Source: Allolobophora icterica
Taxonomy: Eukaryota > Annelida > Clitellata > Crassiclitellata > Lumbricidae
DNA: 64,000 bases
Assembly: GCA_963556255.1 (NCBI GenBank)
Contig: OY744604.1
Location: 19,634,982-19,698,981 of the forward strand
Direction: 5' to 3'
Below the pieces are notes generated by a model, which saw only the letters and a program-made list of their open reading frames with translations, had not been told where the DNA came from and made no database searches. Position numbers and translations under genes: made by a program. Positions 50,215 through 61,440 of this stretch are shown here, in pieces; positions within the stretch are counted from its first letter, which is position 1; each line of letters opens with the position of its first letter.

Positions 50215-50900
50215 CTTCTTTCCTTCTTAGGAGCTTCTGCTCACCAGTATGCCGAGGATACTCAAGAATATCTTCATGAGATAGTCTCAGCTGAGAAATT
50301 GGTTGAGATATCCTAGGCCCTTTGTGCACGGATGACATCCAACCGCCTCCAACTCAAACCCGAAAACTCAACCGATGTGGCTTGATAACCGTCGACCGCT
50401 CCAAAAAAAGACTTCCATAGCTTGCAGCTTGGTTTTCCAAATGCCTCCTTCTTTACTTCAGTGCATGACCTAGGCATTATAGTCCACCAGGAATTGGCCT
50501 TCTCTGAGAATGTGAAGACAGTATGTTGAACATGCCTGTTTCATCTGTGCCAGATGCGCACTACATCCCACTTGTCTGCCAAAGCTGCTTCTACGTGATG
50601 TATTTTATGCGATTGTGTGAACTATGATACGGTAATGTAATTTATGCGGACCTCCCTCATTCTCGCTCTGTTGAATCAACTTCAATCTGTTTTGAACCCT
50701 GCAGCTATTTTAACTGTTAGGATTCCGAAGTTTGGTCGTATATATAACTACATGCGGAACAAGCCTTCAGCTCAGAACTTTTTAGGATTTATTCACTGCT
50801 AAAACTGGTTTTTAATTCAATTGCATGGACTGCCCTACCCGAAACCAATTAGTTACATTGGTCACTGGCTCTGCCCTTGCTGAATCCATTAAAGTGTATT
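50215..50900 (+). mobile_element. CR1-like RT relic
   Basis: In shifting frames it reads HQYAEDTQEYLHEIVS (YADD decayed to YAED) and then WMTSNRLQLKPENS-like and DLGIIV-like pieces, as in the LINE at 27.3-27.6 kb. Heavily decayed. Spacer 49771-50214 holds nothing clear. Confidence 0.55.
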
Positions 50901-51644
50901 ATTACACGCAGACTTGTTCACTCTGTGAAATATATCCAGAGCCCCTTTATGATAATAATTAAATTTATATACAGCATCTTCTATATATATCTTCTTCAGA
51001 GACATTTGCAGCTAAGACTGGGTTAGAAAGAAGTTTTGATGTCCGAAACGAAGCACTAATGCGAATGAAAGAAAAATAAGTGAAGGTCAGAGAATATGCT
51101 AAAGAGATTATATAAATGAAGACCTAGCAAGCCTTGGACTAAACATGGCAGGAGTGCTGATCTGACAAATGACCGAATAAAAATGGGCATTGGTCATTTT
51201 CACCTATCACCAGAAAATTGCTGGTATCGTGAACTGATGGTGAAGTGATGGTAATGATGTCAATGCCTAAGCCAACAATATTTGTCACTGTTGAAGAAAA
51301 TGGCAGAAAAACAACACTATTTTTGCAGAACTCACAAGTTAAAAATACAAGTCCAGAGGCAGAAAATTGGACATAATGTTTTATGAACATTGTATGTATG
51401 TATGTATGTATGTATGTATGCAATGCATGTATGTATGTATTGGGTCACTTAATATATTACATTTAAAGGACTTCACAAAAGAACAATACACATGACGAAT
51501 CAACTTCTGTTTGCTAAAGAGTTTGCTGTGGGGCACCTGTATGCTCATCATGTTGTCCAGGTCCTGGTCCATGGTCTTCCTGCTCATCAGTTTTCCCTCT
51601 GTCAATCTTTTGAGTCTTTTTCCTCCGATCTCCATTGCTGGATG
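50901..51644. other. Intron with (ATGT)n patch
   Basis: GTATGTATGTATG repeats at 51391-51440. No gene recognised. Confidence 0.5.
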
Positions 51645-51903
51645 CAGTGGCGTCACGAGGGGGTGCGGACCGCACCGGGTGACACCCTCAGAGGGGGTGA
51701 CAACAATATGAGAAAATGATGAAATTTTGGCAACAAGATTAGGAATTCCTAAAAAAGGTCATAACTTTTTTTGGGGAGACGAATTCCTAAAAAAGATCAT
51801 CACTTTTTTAGGGAGACGAGTTCGTAAAAAAAGTCATCACATTTTTTTAGGGTGACACCGTGACTTACCGCACCGGGTGACACCAGCCCTAGTGACGCCA
51901 CTG
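51645..51903. mobile_element. hAT MITE, 259 bp
   Basis: It starts CAGTGGCGTCACGAGGG and ends CCCTAGTGACGCCACTG, with a perfect 8-bp duplication GCTGGATG (51637-51644 and 51904-51911). Interior repeats contain TTTTTTTAGG and CACCGGGTGACACC. Confidence 0.88.
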
Positions 51904-51959
51904 GCTGGATGTCCTCGACTCGCCTCTCCTTAAATTCTTTAAAGATTCAGCTGATATGA

Positions 51960-52640
51960 TTTGGCACTCACCAGCAGCTCCTCAAGCTTGATTATGCAAC
52001 TCTCACCGAAAGCTCTCTCCTATTCTCTTTCTCTACAAGTGTTCGTGGTTTGGGTAGAACTCGTTCGTTTGCTAACCACAGTCTCTAACCTCTGTCGTTC
52101 TAGTTTCTATCATCTGAGACGTCTTCATAATGTCAGGCGTTCTGTTTTTTCCTCCACTTTCTCCTCCATGATGCATGACTTTATTTGCTCGCGTATTGAT
52201 TACTATTACTCATTACTTGTTGTTCTGATTCCACTTCAATCTGTGCTCGCCTTCCACGCTACTCTCATATCTCGACTTTAATGTCTGAGCACTTACACTG
52301 GCTTCCGCTCACTGCGTGGTATTCATGTTAAAATCCTTTTCTTCACCTCTCGAGCGTTCCAGAGCCGAGCTCCTCGATACCTCTGTGTTCTTATCTGTCG
52401 ACCTCCTTCGGGTACCTCTCGTCATCCTCTCCGTTCTATGGACAGTAATGACCTCTTGGTCCCTTTGACTCGGACTTCCATACCGTGCCTACGCATCCGT
52501 CCCTCTGGAATGAGCTTCCTTCTATGACACGTTCTTAAATTCTAACTGTAGGCACTGCTGTTAGTTCTTGCTGTCTCAGGACTTTTCTTTTCTCATGGGG
52601 CTCTTCGCTCTGATTAGGTTAACCGCGACAAGCGCTTTAA
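51960..52640 (+). mobile_element. CR1-like LINE 3' fragment
   Basis: It reads SNLCRSSFYHLRRLHNVRRS and RIDYYYSLL (the usual LDYCNSLL region), then SRAFQSRAPRYLCVLICRPP in another frame, like 4602-4832. Decayed by frameshifts. Confidence 0.65.
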
Positions 52641-53036
52641 ATTTCTAATATAAAGATCTCTAGAAGATCTAAACCAGTGCATTTTAAGAGAATTAGTAAA
52701 TGTATGCTGCACAGAGTCAAAGGCATCAGTGCATAAGTACAGTGGGAGATTGTTCCAGGAGAACGGTCCAACACATAAATCGAAGTGCGACAGTATGGTA
52801 CTTGCATACCTGCAGATTGCGCAGTATGACCCGTATATGGCTTATCTGGTAAAAGCAGGATCAGTAGAGGTGATTCACATGGTCCGCCATTGATAAATAG
52901 CACACCCAAGTTGCAAACGACGCACATTTGATTCCAGTCATTGATTCCAGTCATTGACTTCTGAAACACTAAAATGACCACAAATAAACATGATTAAATA
53001 AAGGGCTAGTCACAAGTAAGAACACTCTAGTGTTAA
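52641..53036. other. Unassigned intron sequence with a short dispersed repeat
   Basis: CACAGAGTCAAAGGCATCAG followed by TGCATAAGTACAGT (52710-52743) recurs at about 53899-53932. No gene. Confidence 0.45.
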
Positions 53037-53234
53037 ATGTGTGCTTGTAAAGTTTCTTCCGGAGGGAGCCCAACTTTCGAGCAGCTGTGTCGCAGGGCTC
53101 ACAAGAGCCTCTCTGCTGATGTCCTAGACAATTCTGGTCACGTGATATACCCGCTACTTCCGCCTGAAAGGGTGATCACCTACACCCTGCGCCACAACCG
53201 CACGACCGAATATTCCCACGAGAAGACCATGTGA
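53037..53234 (+). mobile_element. LINE ORF2 end relic
   Basis: The frame reads FEQLCRRAHKSLSADVLDNS and then HVIYPLLPPERVITYTLR. This resembles the last residues of LINE ORF2 proteins (HVL..LLPP......Y.LR.R). Short, 5' truncated. Confidence 0.5.
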
Positions 53235-53433
53235 TGCGTAAAACATTTTTAATGAGAGTTTTATATCTTATTTAATGTCATGTTCTCCAAAGTGCGGTAA
53301 AGCAGTTGGAATGAAAGTTCATTGTGCATCACTGTCAAGGGTTAACTTGCTATTGATTCGAGAAAACAATAATATTATTAGCAGTATCGGCGACGTCATG
53401 ATGCTCTCATGCATTGTTTCTCTTTTGGTACAG

Positions 53434-53617
53434 TTTTGCTGGTGCAAGATTTTGGGTATCGGAATGCTCCTGATGAGATAACACTCAAGATAGCAGACTT
53501 CGATAATGTACGAGAACACGTTGACACAATGATAATGTCAATCGAAGGAACAGTCGCCTACATGGCACCAGAAGTTCTGACAACAGACAGGTTTTCCAAA
53601 GCCAGTGACATTTGGAG
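53434..53617 (+). CDS. Mixed-lineage-type kinase, second exon
   Basis: It has acceptor TTTTGGTACAG and donor AG|GTGATT. It starts in phase 1 and ends in phase 2, matching the neighbours exactly. It encodes (I)LLVQDFGYRNAPDEITLKI, then ADFDNVREHVDTMIM, SIEGTVAYMAPEVLTT and FSKASDIW. The motif that should be DFG reads DFD. The activation segment ends with MAPEV. This exon plus the neighbours give a continuous kinase frame: I at the first join, S (AG + C) at the second. Confidence 0.9.
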
Positions 53618-55147
53618 GTGATTGCGAAGTTTATTACTAATCTTTCACTTTTTTTGAAATTATGTTTCCAAGGATCGGTTGTTTTGGTTAATTTACAGGA
53701 ATAGATTTCTTCCGAAGAATAAGAAGTTTCTGTTAAAGAAAAATCGACCAGTTTAACACAAGAATATTTTCGATTTAAAAAGTTCTAAAGACTCCTAGGC
53801 ATACATTTGGTTATGACTGCTGAAAATAGAGATTAATTTGATGTACTTATAGTTTGTGAATTCTGAATATTGTAAAATATATGTTGGCCGACTATTCCAC
53901 AGAGTCAAAGGCATCAGTGCTTAAGTGCAGTAATGTATCTGTTCAGGAACAATCTGAATGACAAATTCCCCAAAGGCAATCATGCATAATTAAGAGTTAA
54001 TCTCTTATTAGTTATTCATTCAATCGATGACAATATGACAATAGTCCCATTTACCCTAGATATGGTCCCATATGGGAATGAATTTCTTTGTAACTTTCGC
54101 TCAATCTTCAATCGTCCCTCCATTTTCTTTCCCTTGTCTCCTGCACTCCAATCTCCCTTCCACAATATCCCTTTCTCCTGCTTCTGTTTTTTCTAATTTG
54201 CTCCTTTCTTCCTCAGATTCCCTCCGCTTTCGCGACCCATTCTGTTACTGCTCTCTTTCTCTTTGTCTGCCTCTCTCTGTCTGTCTTTTCTTTTCTCTCT
54301 CTCTCTCTCCTACATTCATGATCGACCACGTGTGTGTCTGCTTCAAGTTACCTTGAGACTGTGAAAGCAGTTGCAAAAATGTTCTCCTATTTCATTTTCT
54401 ACATCGATTTCTATACGTTTATCTTACTTCGCCGTAAATAGTTCTAAATCATATGCTACTCAAAAATAATGTCTGTATACAGATTGTATGCGGTATATCT
54501 TCGGGGATACTAATTGTGATAATGTGAGTATGTATCATGTATATCCTGAGGGATAAAGTTTGTTGATTGTATCCTGTTTATCTTCAAGGATAGTGAACGT
54601 TGATTGTGTCTTGTATGTATACCCTGAAGGATACTGTCTCTTGACTGTATTATGCTTAGAGACACATTACAGATGAATGGCTGTTGACGTGAATTTTACC
54701 TCATTTAACTTATGTGAATTGTCTGGATGGTTTCTTTTTAATGACGAAGTAAGGAAGGTGATTATTGTCATCCTCTACACTTATCAATGAGTTCCTCTGT
54801 CGCTAGCCAATTACGCCAGAGGCAGAGTTGTATACTGAGTATAAATTGCCGGCTAATTGTATATAAATCAATATTAGAAGAGAGCAGTGTAAGACTTCGA
54901 TTAACCATTTTGTTTTAGGAAAAAAATCACATTTGTTTAACCATATATTGTTGAAATTTACAAAACATCATTTGTAAACAACCTTGAAATTCTTTACATC
55001 GTAGCACCTCTTGAAGCAAAGTTTACATTTGCTGGTCAATCAATAAAATAGGACCGTTGTAGTGTTCTGTCAGTGACTGACCACGTGCGTGTCTAATCCT
55101 TTTTGATAAACAGATGATTGGTTTTGGTATTAATAGTATAATTTTGA
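53618..55147. other. Second kinase intron, non-LINE part
   Basis: Tandem degenerate units near 54540-54660 share TATCCTGAGGGATA or ACCCTGAAGGATAC. A CT-rich patch lies at 54250-54310. No coding sequence. Confidence 0.45.
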
Positions 55148-57640
55148 TTGATTGATTGTACTTCTTTTTTCATTCAGTCAGTCACTCAATCATTGGTACA
55201 GTTACTAAGTCAGTGGGTGGATAGTCGGTCAAGCACCAGCCAGATAAATGCATCGTCTCTCACCTTCACCTCTGACTCCCCTGTCCGCAATATTATTCTT
55301 CACTTATCCATTCCAGCGCCTCAAAACTGGAAAACTGTCGACACTCTCCTTCATCGCAAATCTCGCTCCCCACTGCCTAGATCCATTCCCTCCTCCTCCG
55401 TTGCTGATACATTCTGTTCATTTTTTCAGACAAAATCTCATCCATTCGCTTTACATTACAATCTCTTCTAGACACACTTACCCCCTTGCCTCCTCCAGCA
55501 CTGATTCATCCCCTTCTTTCAACCCTACTCCTCCTACCTCTCAGTCATCGCTCCAAATTATCTCTCCCGCCCCTGAAGCAGAAGTGTCACTCCTCCTAAA
55601 CTCTCCCCCTAACAAGCAATGCGAACTTGCTACTATCCCACCTCTCTTCTAAAAGGCTGTGCCTCCGCCCTGATTCCTGTAATCACCAAAATTAAAAATA
55701 TTTTACTGTCTACCGACAATTTCTCTATGGCCTTTAATCACTCTATTGTAACTTCTCTTCTCAAAAAAGCTAACATTGACAAGGAAAGCCTATCTAACTA
55801 CCCTCAAGGCTCCGTCCTGGGTCCACTCATTTTCATCCTTTATACCACACCTTTAAGTCATCTTATAAAATACCCTCTGTTGATCACCATCTCTACGCAG
55901 ATGACACCCAACTCTACATATCCTTCTCCTCAGGCTCTTTTTCCACCGCCATCACACAATTGCTCAACGTGGTTAACCTTATTTCACAGTGGATGTCATC
56001 CAATATACTCTGTCTTAACCCTTTCAAAACTGAATTCCTCATCCTAGGCCTTCCTGGTCAAATCAAGAAAATCCCTGATCCTTCTATAAACCTTCGAATA
56101 ACTAACTCATCGTCTATCACCTTCACCTCTGACTCCCCTGTCCGCAATCTTGGTGTTACTTTTGATCCACACCTCTCCTTCTCTAACCACATCTCCAACC
56201 TCTCGCGCTCCTGCTTCACGCACATTCGTGACCTCCGACGCATACGGCCCATGCTCGAACTTAAAACTGCCTCCACCATTGCTACCTCCATTGTTCATTC
56301 AAAGCTTGATTACTGCAATTCTCTTTTCCTCAACCTTGAATTCACTCAAATCTAGCGTCTGAAGCCTATCCACAACTCCTAGCCAGAGCTGTCACTAGAA
56401 CGCCCAAACATCATCATATCACTCCCATCCTCACATCATTCCATTGGTTAAAAATCCCAGAGCGAATCCACTTCAAAGTCCTATCACTAACCTACAATTC
56501 CCTAAAATACCCCTCCTCCCCAAGTACCATCGTGATCTCTTCACCACTCCGACAACCCGTTCCACCTGATCCTCCTCCTATTTCAGCCTTTCTCGACCCG
56601 CAGTCACTACTCACCTCAAGTTCTCCAACCGAGCCATATCCAACAGAGCATCATGTCTCTGGAATGATCTCCCTCTGAATTCCGCAGTTTCTCAGTGCCT
56701 CTATCATCATTGCAACCCGTCCTTCATCTCCAACCTCTCGCGCTCCTGCTTCATTCACATTCGTGACCTCCGACGCATACGGCTCATGTTCGACCTTAAA
56801 GCTGCCTCCACCATTGCTACCTCCATTGTTCATTCAGAGCTTGATAACTGCAATTCTCTTTTCCGCAACCTTGAATCCACTCAAATCTAGCGTCTGCAGC
56901 TTATCCACAACTCACTAGCCAGAGATGTCACTAGAACGCCCAAACATCATCATATCACTCCCATCCTCACATCATTCCATTGGTTAAAAATCCCAGAGCG
57001 AATCCACTTCAAAGTCCTATCACAAACCTACAATTCCCTAAAATACCCCTCCTCTCCAAGTACCATCGTGATCTCTTCACCACTCCGACAACCTGCTCCA
57101 CCCGATCATCCTCCCATTTCAGTCTTTCTCAACCCCCAGTCAATACTCACCTCAAGTTCTCCAACCGAACCATATCCAACACAGCACCACGTCTCTGGAA
57201 TGACCGTCCTCCTGAATTCCGCAGTTTCTCAGTGCCTCCATCATCATTGCAACCCGTCCTTCATCCTCCTCCTCATGTTCCTTTATCTATTACCCCCTGG
57301 CTTTCCAATCAAAACTGAAGTCTCACCTTTTCAAATACTCCTACCCATCTCATCTGATATTCCGCCTTCCAATTATTCTCGCCGTAAACGACACCCGCCT
57401 TGACAGCTGCTCTGCCTCTCCTGCTCTGGTATCCTGGAAATCGGACTTGGAACTCTTTTGGACTATCTGCAAAACCCCACTTTGATTTGGATTGGCCTTC
57501 TGGAAACTGGACTCGGACCTCTTTTGGACTACTCTTTGGAAATCCCCTCTGATTTGACGTAGCGCTCGTGAATAGGCTGGTGCCCTGCACTTGGCCTTCG
57601 AGTGACGATTTAGAAGTTTGGAGATTACGATTACGATTGC
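55148..57640 (+). mobile_element. L2/CR1-like LINE with internal tandem duplication
   Basis: RT pieces: YPQGSVLGPLIFILYTTPLS, then (other frame) YADDTQLYISFSSGSFSTAI and ISQWMSSNILCLNPFKTEF. Positions about 56190-56723 are duplicated at 56724-57260 (offset 534 bp; CAACCTCTCGCGCTCCTGCT at 56197 and 56731). The 3' UTR units (GGAAACTGGACTCGGACCTC) and a GATTACGATTACGATT tail end it at about 57640. It fills most of the second kinase intron. Confidence 0.8.
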
Positions 57641-58038
57641 GAAGTGTTTTTTTTAAGAAGAGACAAAGTAATGCAAGAGGCACTAACCGAGATAGCACAA
57701 ATAAAAATTAATAAATTAAACTTTACCGGATCGTTTTTGTAAGATCGGTGTTTTATTTTTTTCATGAATAAGCCACACATTTTATTCAAGTTTGCGTATG
57801 TTGTTCTAGTTCTACCATAAAATCGACTGTGTTATGTAATTCGTCAAGATTTGCAGCGTATTTAGCTGTACTGATCCAGTGCATATTTGCAGCAAGCTAT
57901 AGGTCATCATGGGGAATGTTTATTGAATTGGTTTTGGGAATTGAATATGACTTACTGACAGATATATTGTGTCAGATAGCACACTGTAAATGAGACTTCA
58001 CTAGATAAATGCTTTTTTATATATATGGTGTGTTTTAG
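57641..58038. other. Intron end
   Basis: AT-rich sequence up to the acceptor TATATGGTGTGTTTTAG. No other feature. Confidence 0.5.
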
Positions 58039-58187
58039 CTACGGTGTAGTGGTGTGGGAGATGTTGACAAGAGATTTTCCACATGAAGGTCTAGCACAAG
58101 CAGCAATAATGCATAAAGCATCCTCTGGCGAACTCACACTCTCTATTCCTGAACATATTCCAAAAGCTTGTGAGGAACTTCTTTGTG
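58039..58187 (+). CDS. Mixed-lineage-type kinase, third exon
   Basis: It has acceptor GTGTGTTTTAG and donor G|GTAAGTT; it starts with C, which completes Ser with AG of the previous exon, and ends in phase 1. It encodes (S)YGVVVWEMLTRDFPHEGLA, then IMHKASSGELTLSIPEHIPK and ACEELLC. This is kinase subdomains IX-X (DIWSYGVVVWEMLT). It fits the exon at 53434 without a gap. Confidence 0.9.
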
Positions 58188-58263
58188 GTAAGTTTACACT
58201 AAGAATCTGAGACGTGGCTTATTCCACATCAATGTGCATTGCATTTTTTTAAGTATGTTACAG

Positions 58264-58286
58264 CAGTTGCCGATAATTGCCTGTCA
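58264..58286 (+). pseudogene. Broken fourth kinase exon
   Basis: A good acceptor (GCATTTTTTTAAGTATGTTACAG) precedes CAGTTGCCGATAATTGCC. In phase with the previous exon this gives AVADNCLS, as expected for subdomain XI start (LL..A..CL). LINE sequence begins at about 58287 (TTCTTTATACCACACC), so the exon is cut off. Intron 3 would be only 76 bp. Confidence 0.4.
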
Positions 58287-59615
58287 TACTTCTTTATACC
58301 ACACCTTTAAGCCATCTCATAAAAGCCTCCTCTGTCGACCACCATCTTTATGCTGATGACACCCAACTCTTCATATCCCTCTTCTCAGGCTCTTTTTCCA
58401 CCGCCATCACACAACTACTCAACGTGGTTAACATTATTTCACAGTGGATGTCATATAATTTCCTCTGCTTTAATCCTTCCAAAAGTGAATTCCTCATCCT
58501 AGGCCCTCCTGGTCAAATCAAGAAAATCCTTGATCCTTCCATAAACCTTTCGACTAACTCATCGACTCTCACCTTCACCTCTGGCTCATCTGTCCGTAAT
58601 CTTGGTGTTACTTTTGATCCACACCTCTCCTTCTCTAGCCACATCTCCAACCTCTCACGCTCCTGCTTCATGCACATTCGTGACCTCCGACCATACGACC
58701 CATGCATGACGTTAAAACTGCCTCCACCATTGCTACCTCCAGTGTTCATTCAAAGCTTGATTACTGCAATTCTCTTTTCCTCAACCTTGAATCCACTCAA
58801 ATCTAGCGTCTACAGCTTTTCCAAAACTCACTAGCCAGAGCTGTCACTAGAACGCCCAAACATCATCATATCACTCTTGTCCTCAAATCACTCCATTGGT
58901 TAAAAAATCCCAGAGCGAATCCACTTCAAAGTCCTATCACTAACCTACAATTCCCTAAAATATTCCCAGCCCATCGTGATCTCTCCACCATTCCGACAAC
59001 CCGTTCCACCCGAACCTCCTCCTATTTCAGTCTTTCTCGACCCACAGTCACTACTCACCTCAAGTTCTCCAACCGAGACATTCAACACAGCACCACGCCC
59101 CTGGAATGATCTCCCCTTGAATTCCGCAGTTTCTCAGTTACTCCATCATCATTGCAACCCGTCCTTCATCCTCCTCCTCATGTTCCTTTATCTATCACTC
59201 CCCGGACTTTCCACTCAAAACTGAAGTCTCGCCTTTTCAAATGCTCCTACCCTGACTCATCTGATCCTCCGACTTCCATTTATTCTCGCCGTAAACGACA
59301 CCCGCCTTGACAGCTGCTCTGTCTCCCGTGATCTGGTATCCTGGAAATCGGACTTGGACCTCTTTTGGACTACTCTGTGGAACCCCTTCTGATTTGGTTT
59401 TGTCTTCTGGAAATCGGACTTAGACCTCTTTTTGACAAATCTCTGGAAAGCCCCTCTGATTTGGTTTGGCCTTCTGGAAACCGGAGTCGGACCTCTTTTG
59501 GACTACTCTCTGCAAACCCTCTCTGATTTGACGTAGCGCTTGTGAATTGGCTGGTGCACTGCGGCTTGGCCTTCGAGTGGCGCTTTAGAAGTTTGGAGAT
59601 TACGATTACGATTCT
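58287..59615 (+). mobile_element. L2/CR1-like LINE copy, 5' truncated
   Basis: Sister of the copy at 55.1-57.6 kb. The RT part reads LYTTPLSHLIKASSVDHHLY, then ADDTQLFISLFSG and QWMSYNFLCFNPSKSEFLIL (frame 58277-58834). The 3' UTR units are at 59330-59520. Tail GATTACGATTACGATTC at 59600-59616. Confidence 0.85.
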
Positions 59616-60121
59616 TAGTTAGCTGGTTCATGATTCAAATATTTATTCGTGATGTAAAGACAGTAGCATTGCAACGATTAAGGTACAGGTGGTACAGAGG
59701 GCCATAAAGGGATAATAGATCCCGCTAACTGGAGACTCTTGATACATTGTGTAGCTAAATTATTAAAGCGAACAGACAATTGAATAACGAAGTCTTCAAA
59801 TGGAGAAAACACTTAACTAAGATCAAGCAAGGTATACATCAACTGAATCAGGTTGTTAATGATAGTCTTGGGAAAGCTGATATACTGTAGAATCTTTTCA
59901 GATTAATCTTTGAGGTACCCCAAGGACTCTTAACTGTTCGCGAGTTTAAAGGCTCCGAAGCATTGTCTTTAACGTAATTTGTTGTTTGGGTAAACTAATT
60001 TATGAACAGCTTTAAGGGGATTTAATAATCTTTTAATAGGTGGGTGGCGATTCATTTGAGTTCGTAAAGATGAACAGGACTTTCTTACTGATCAGACAAC
60101 AGTAAGGTTAATGTTTTTCAG
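59616..60121. other. Unassigned sequence
   Basis: No exon or repeat recognised. Confidence 0.5.
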
Positions 60122-60216
60122 GAATGTCAATAGATTTCCGACAAATAAGCTTGCAAACAAACAGAAAGGAAAAGCTAAGCAAGCTCTACGAATCGAAAAA
60201 TATCGCAAGTCATTAA
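60122..60216 (+). CDS. Possible terminal kinase exon
   Basis: After AATGTTTTTCAG, the open frame reads MSIDFRQISLQTNRKEKLSK, then LYESKNIASH and stops at TAA 60214-60216. IDFRQISLQ resembles the last helix of a kinase domain (RP.F..I...L). The phase is compatible with a phase-1 donor. No supporting neighbour exon was found, so the link to the kinase is tentative. Confidence 0.25.
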
Positions 60217-61364
60217 GCGTGAGAAGGTCTTTGACGCTAATGATGGTGATATATTCGTTTATTGTTTACAAAATAAACACATTCTGACAAACCGCAGCAT
60301 GGAACAAAGTTAGAGTTTTGAGAAGTAGATAATGTTGCATATTGTGTTCGGGAAATAAAGTCCCTATCGTATTTAACTGGAAGACATCACTGGTGATTCT
60401 GGGGACGCAGTGAACATACAGTTTTATGGATTATTGGTAAAAGAGGCAAAAGGACTTGATCTTGATTATTCTTAATCGATGCAAATAATCGGCTACCATC
60501 ATGAATTCGCAAGGTCAGCTATAGTCAGTTGACGACACAGTAGACGAATCTGAATCTAATTTCGATACCAGCAGGTCAAACACATGTTATCAACAACAAT
60601 ATTGCTGGTCAGTACTTAGGTCAGGCGAAGCTACATGTGGAAACTCCGATTCAATTGATCAAAGTACACCACTGGTAACTGTGATGATGATGCTGTTCAT
60701 CTTGGTTGTAATCAACTTTGTGATGAACCTGAAACGAACGTTATAGTCAAGAGACATCATCGTAGACTGCCAACATTAGCTTCTGCCTGTCTGAAATGGT
60801 GTTATAATTATGTTAGGCTGATTTGTCAAATGTCATTAACCAAAATAAAGTTACACGTGAACGATCAATGAAGCGAAACTAGCTGCAAGACTCGAATAAC
60901 TTAGATGATATACGTGGTTTATTTTTTGATTGTCCAAGAGATGAGACCCTACAGAATGTCAAAGAAAGGCATATATAGGTATTATCAACGAGTTGTTACC
61001 GAGGAGCACTTATCGTTGGTGAAGGAACCAGGTTCGACTTACGCCGAACATGCATCAAGCACTGCTGGATCAGCCTTACACATTATATCAGTATAGTGGA
61101 ATTAATTGTTTGTAACAATATTAATGTAGAGAAACTAGTCGCTGTTGGGTGTAATGGCACCAATATGAACGTGACAATAGAGTCATCAGGTTGCTGGGTG
61201 TTGAGTTTTGCAAACCCTTACAGTGGCTAGTATGCCAGCTTCATGTGAATGAACTACCACTGCGACATCTAGTCCTGTTACGCCGTGTCCCATCCCCCGG
61301 CACTGGTTGTTAAGTCAGGCTGTTGAAATGGGTCAGGCACGCGTCTTCGCAATACCACGGAAGG
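60217..61364. other. Unassigned sequence
   Basis: No gene recognised; frames here are short and lack family signatures. Confidence 0.5.
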
Positions 61365-61440
61365 AGGAACCTCTAGCTCAGTGGGGTGATCTGATCTGTG
61401 ATCATCTACAGGATCTGCTGGGATTCGATTCCAATGGTTC
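61365..61440 (+). other. tRNA-like segment (SINE head or tRNA pseudogene)
   Basis: It has an A-box-like TAGCTCAGTGG (61374-61384), a B-box-like GGATTCGATTCC (61421-61432), and complementary ends GGAACC...GGTTCC. Length 76 nt. The D arm does not fold well and the T arm is one base off, so it is more likely a tRNA-derived repeat than a working tRNA. Confidence 0.3.
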
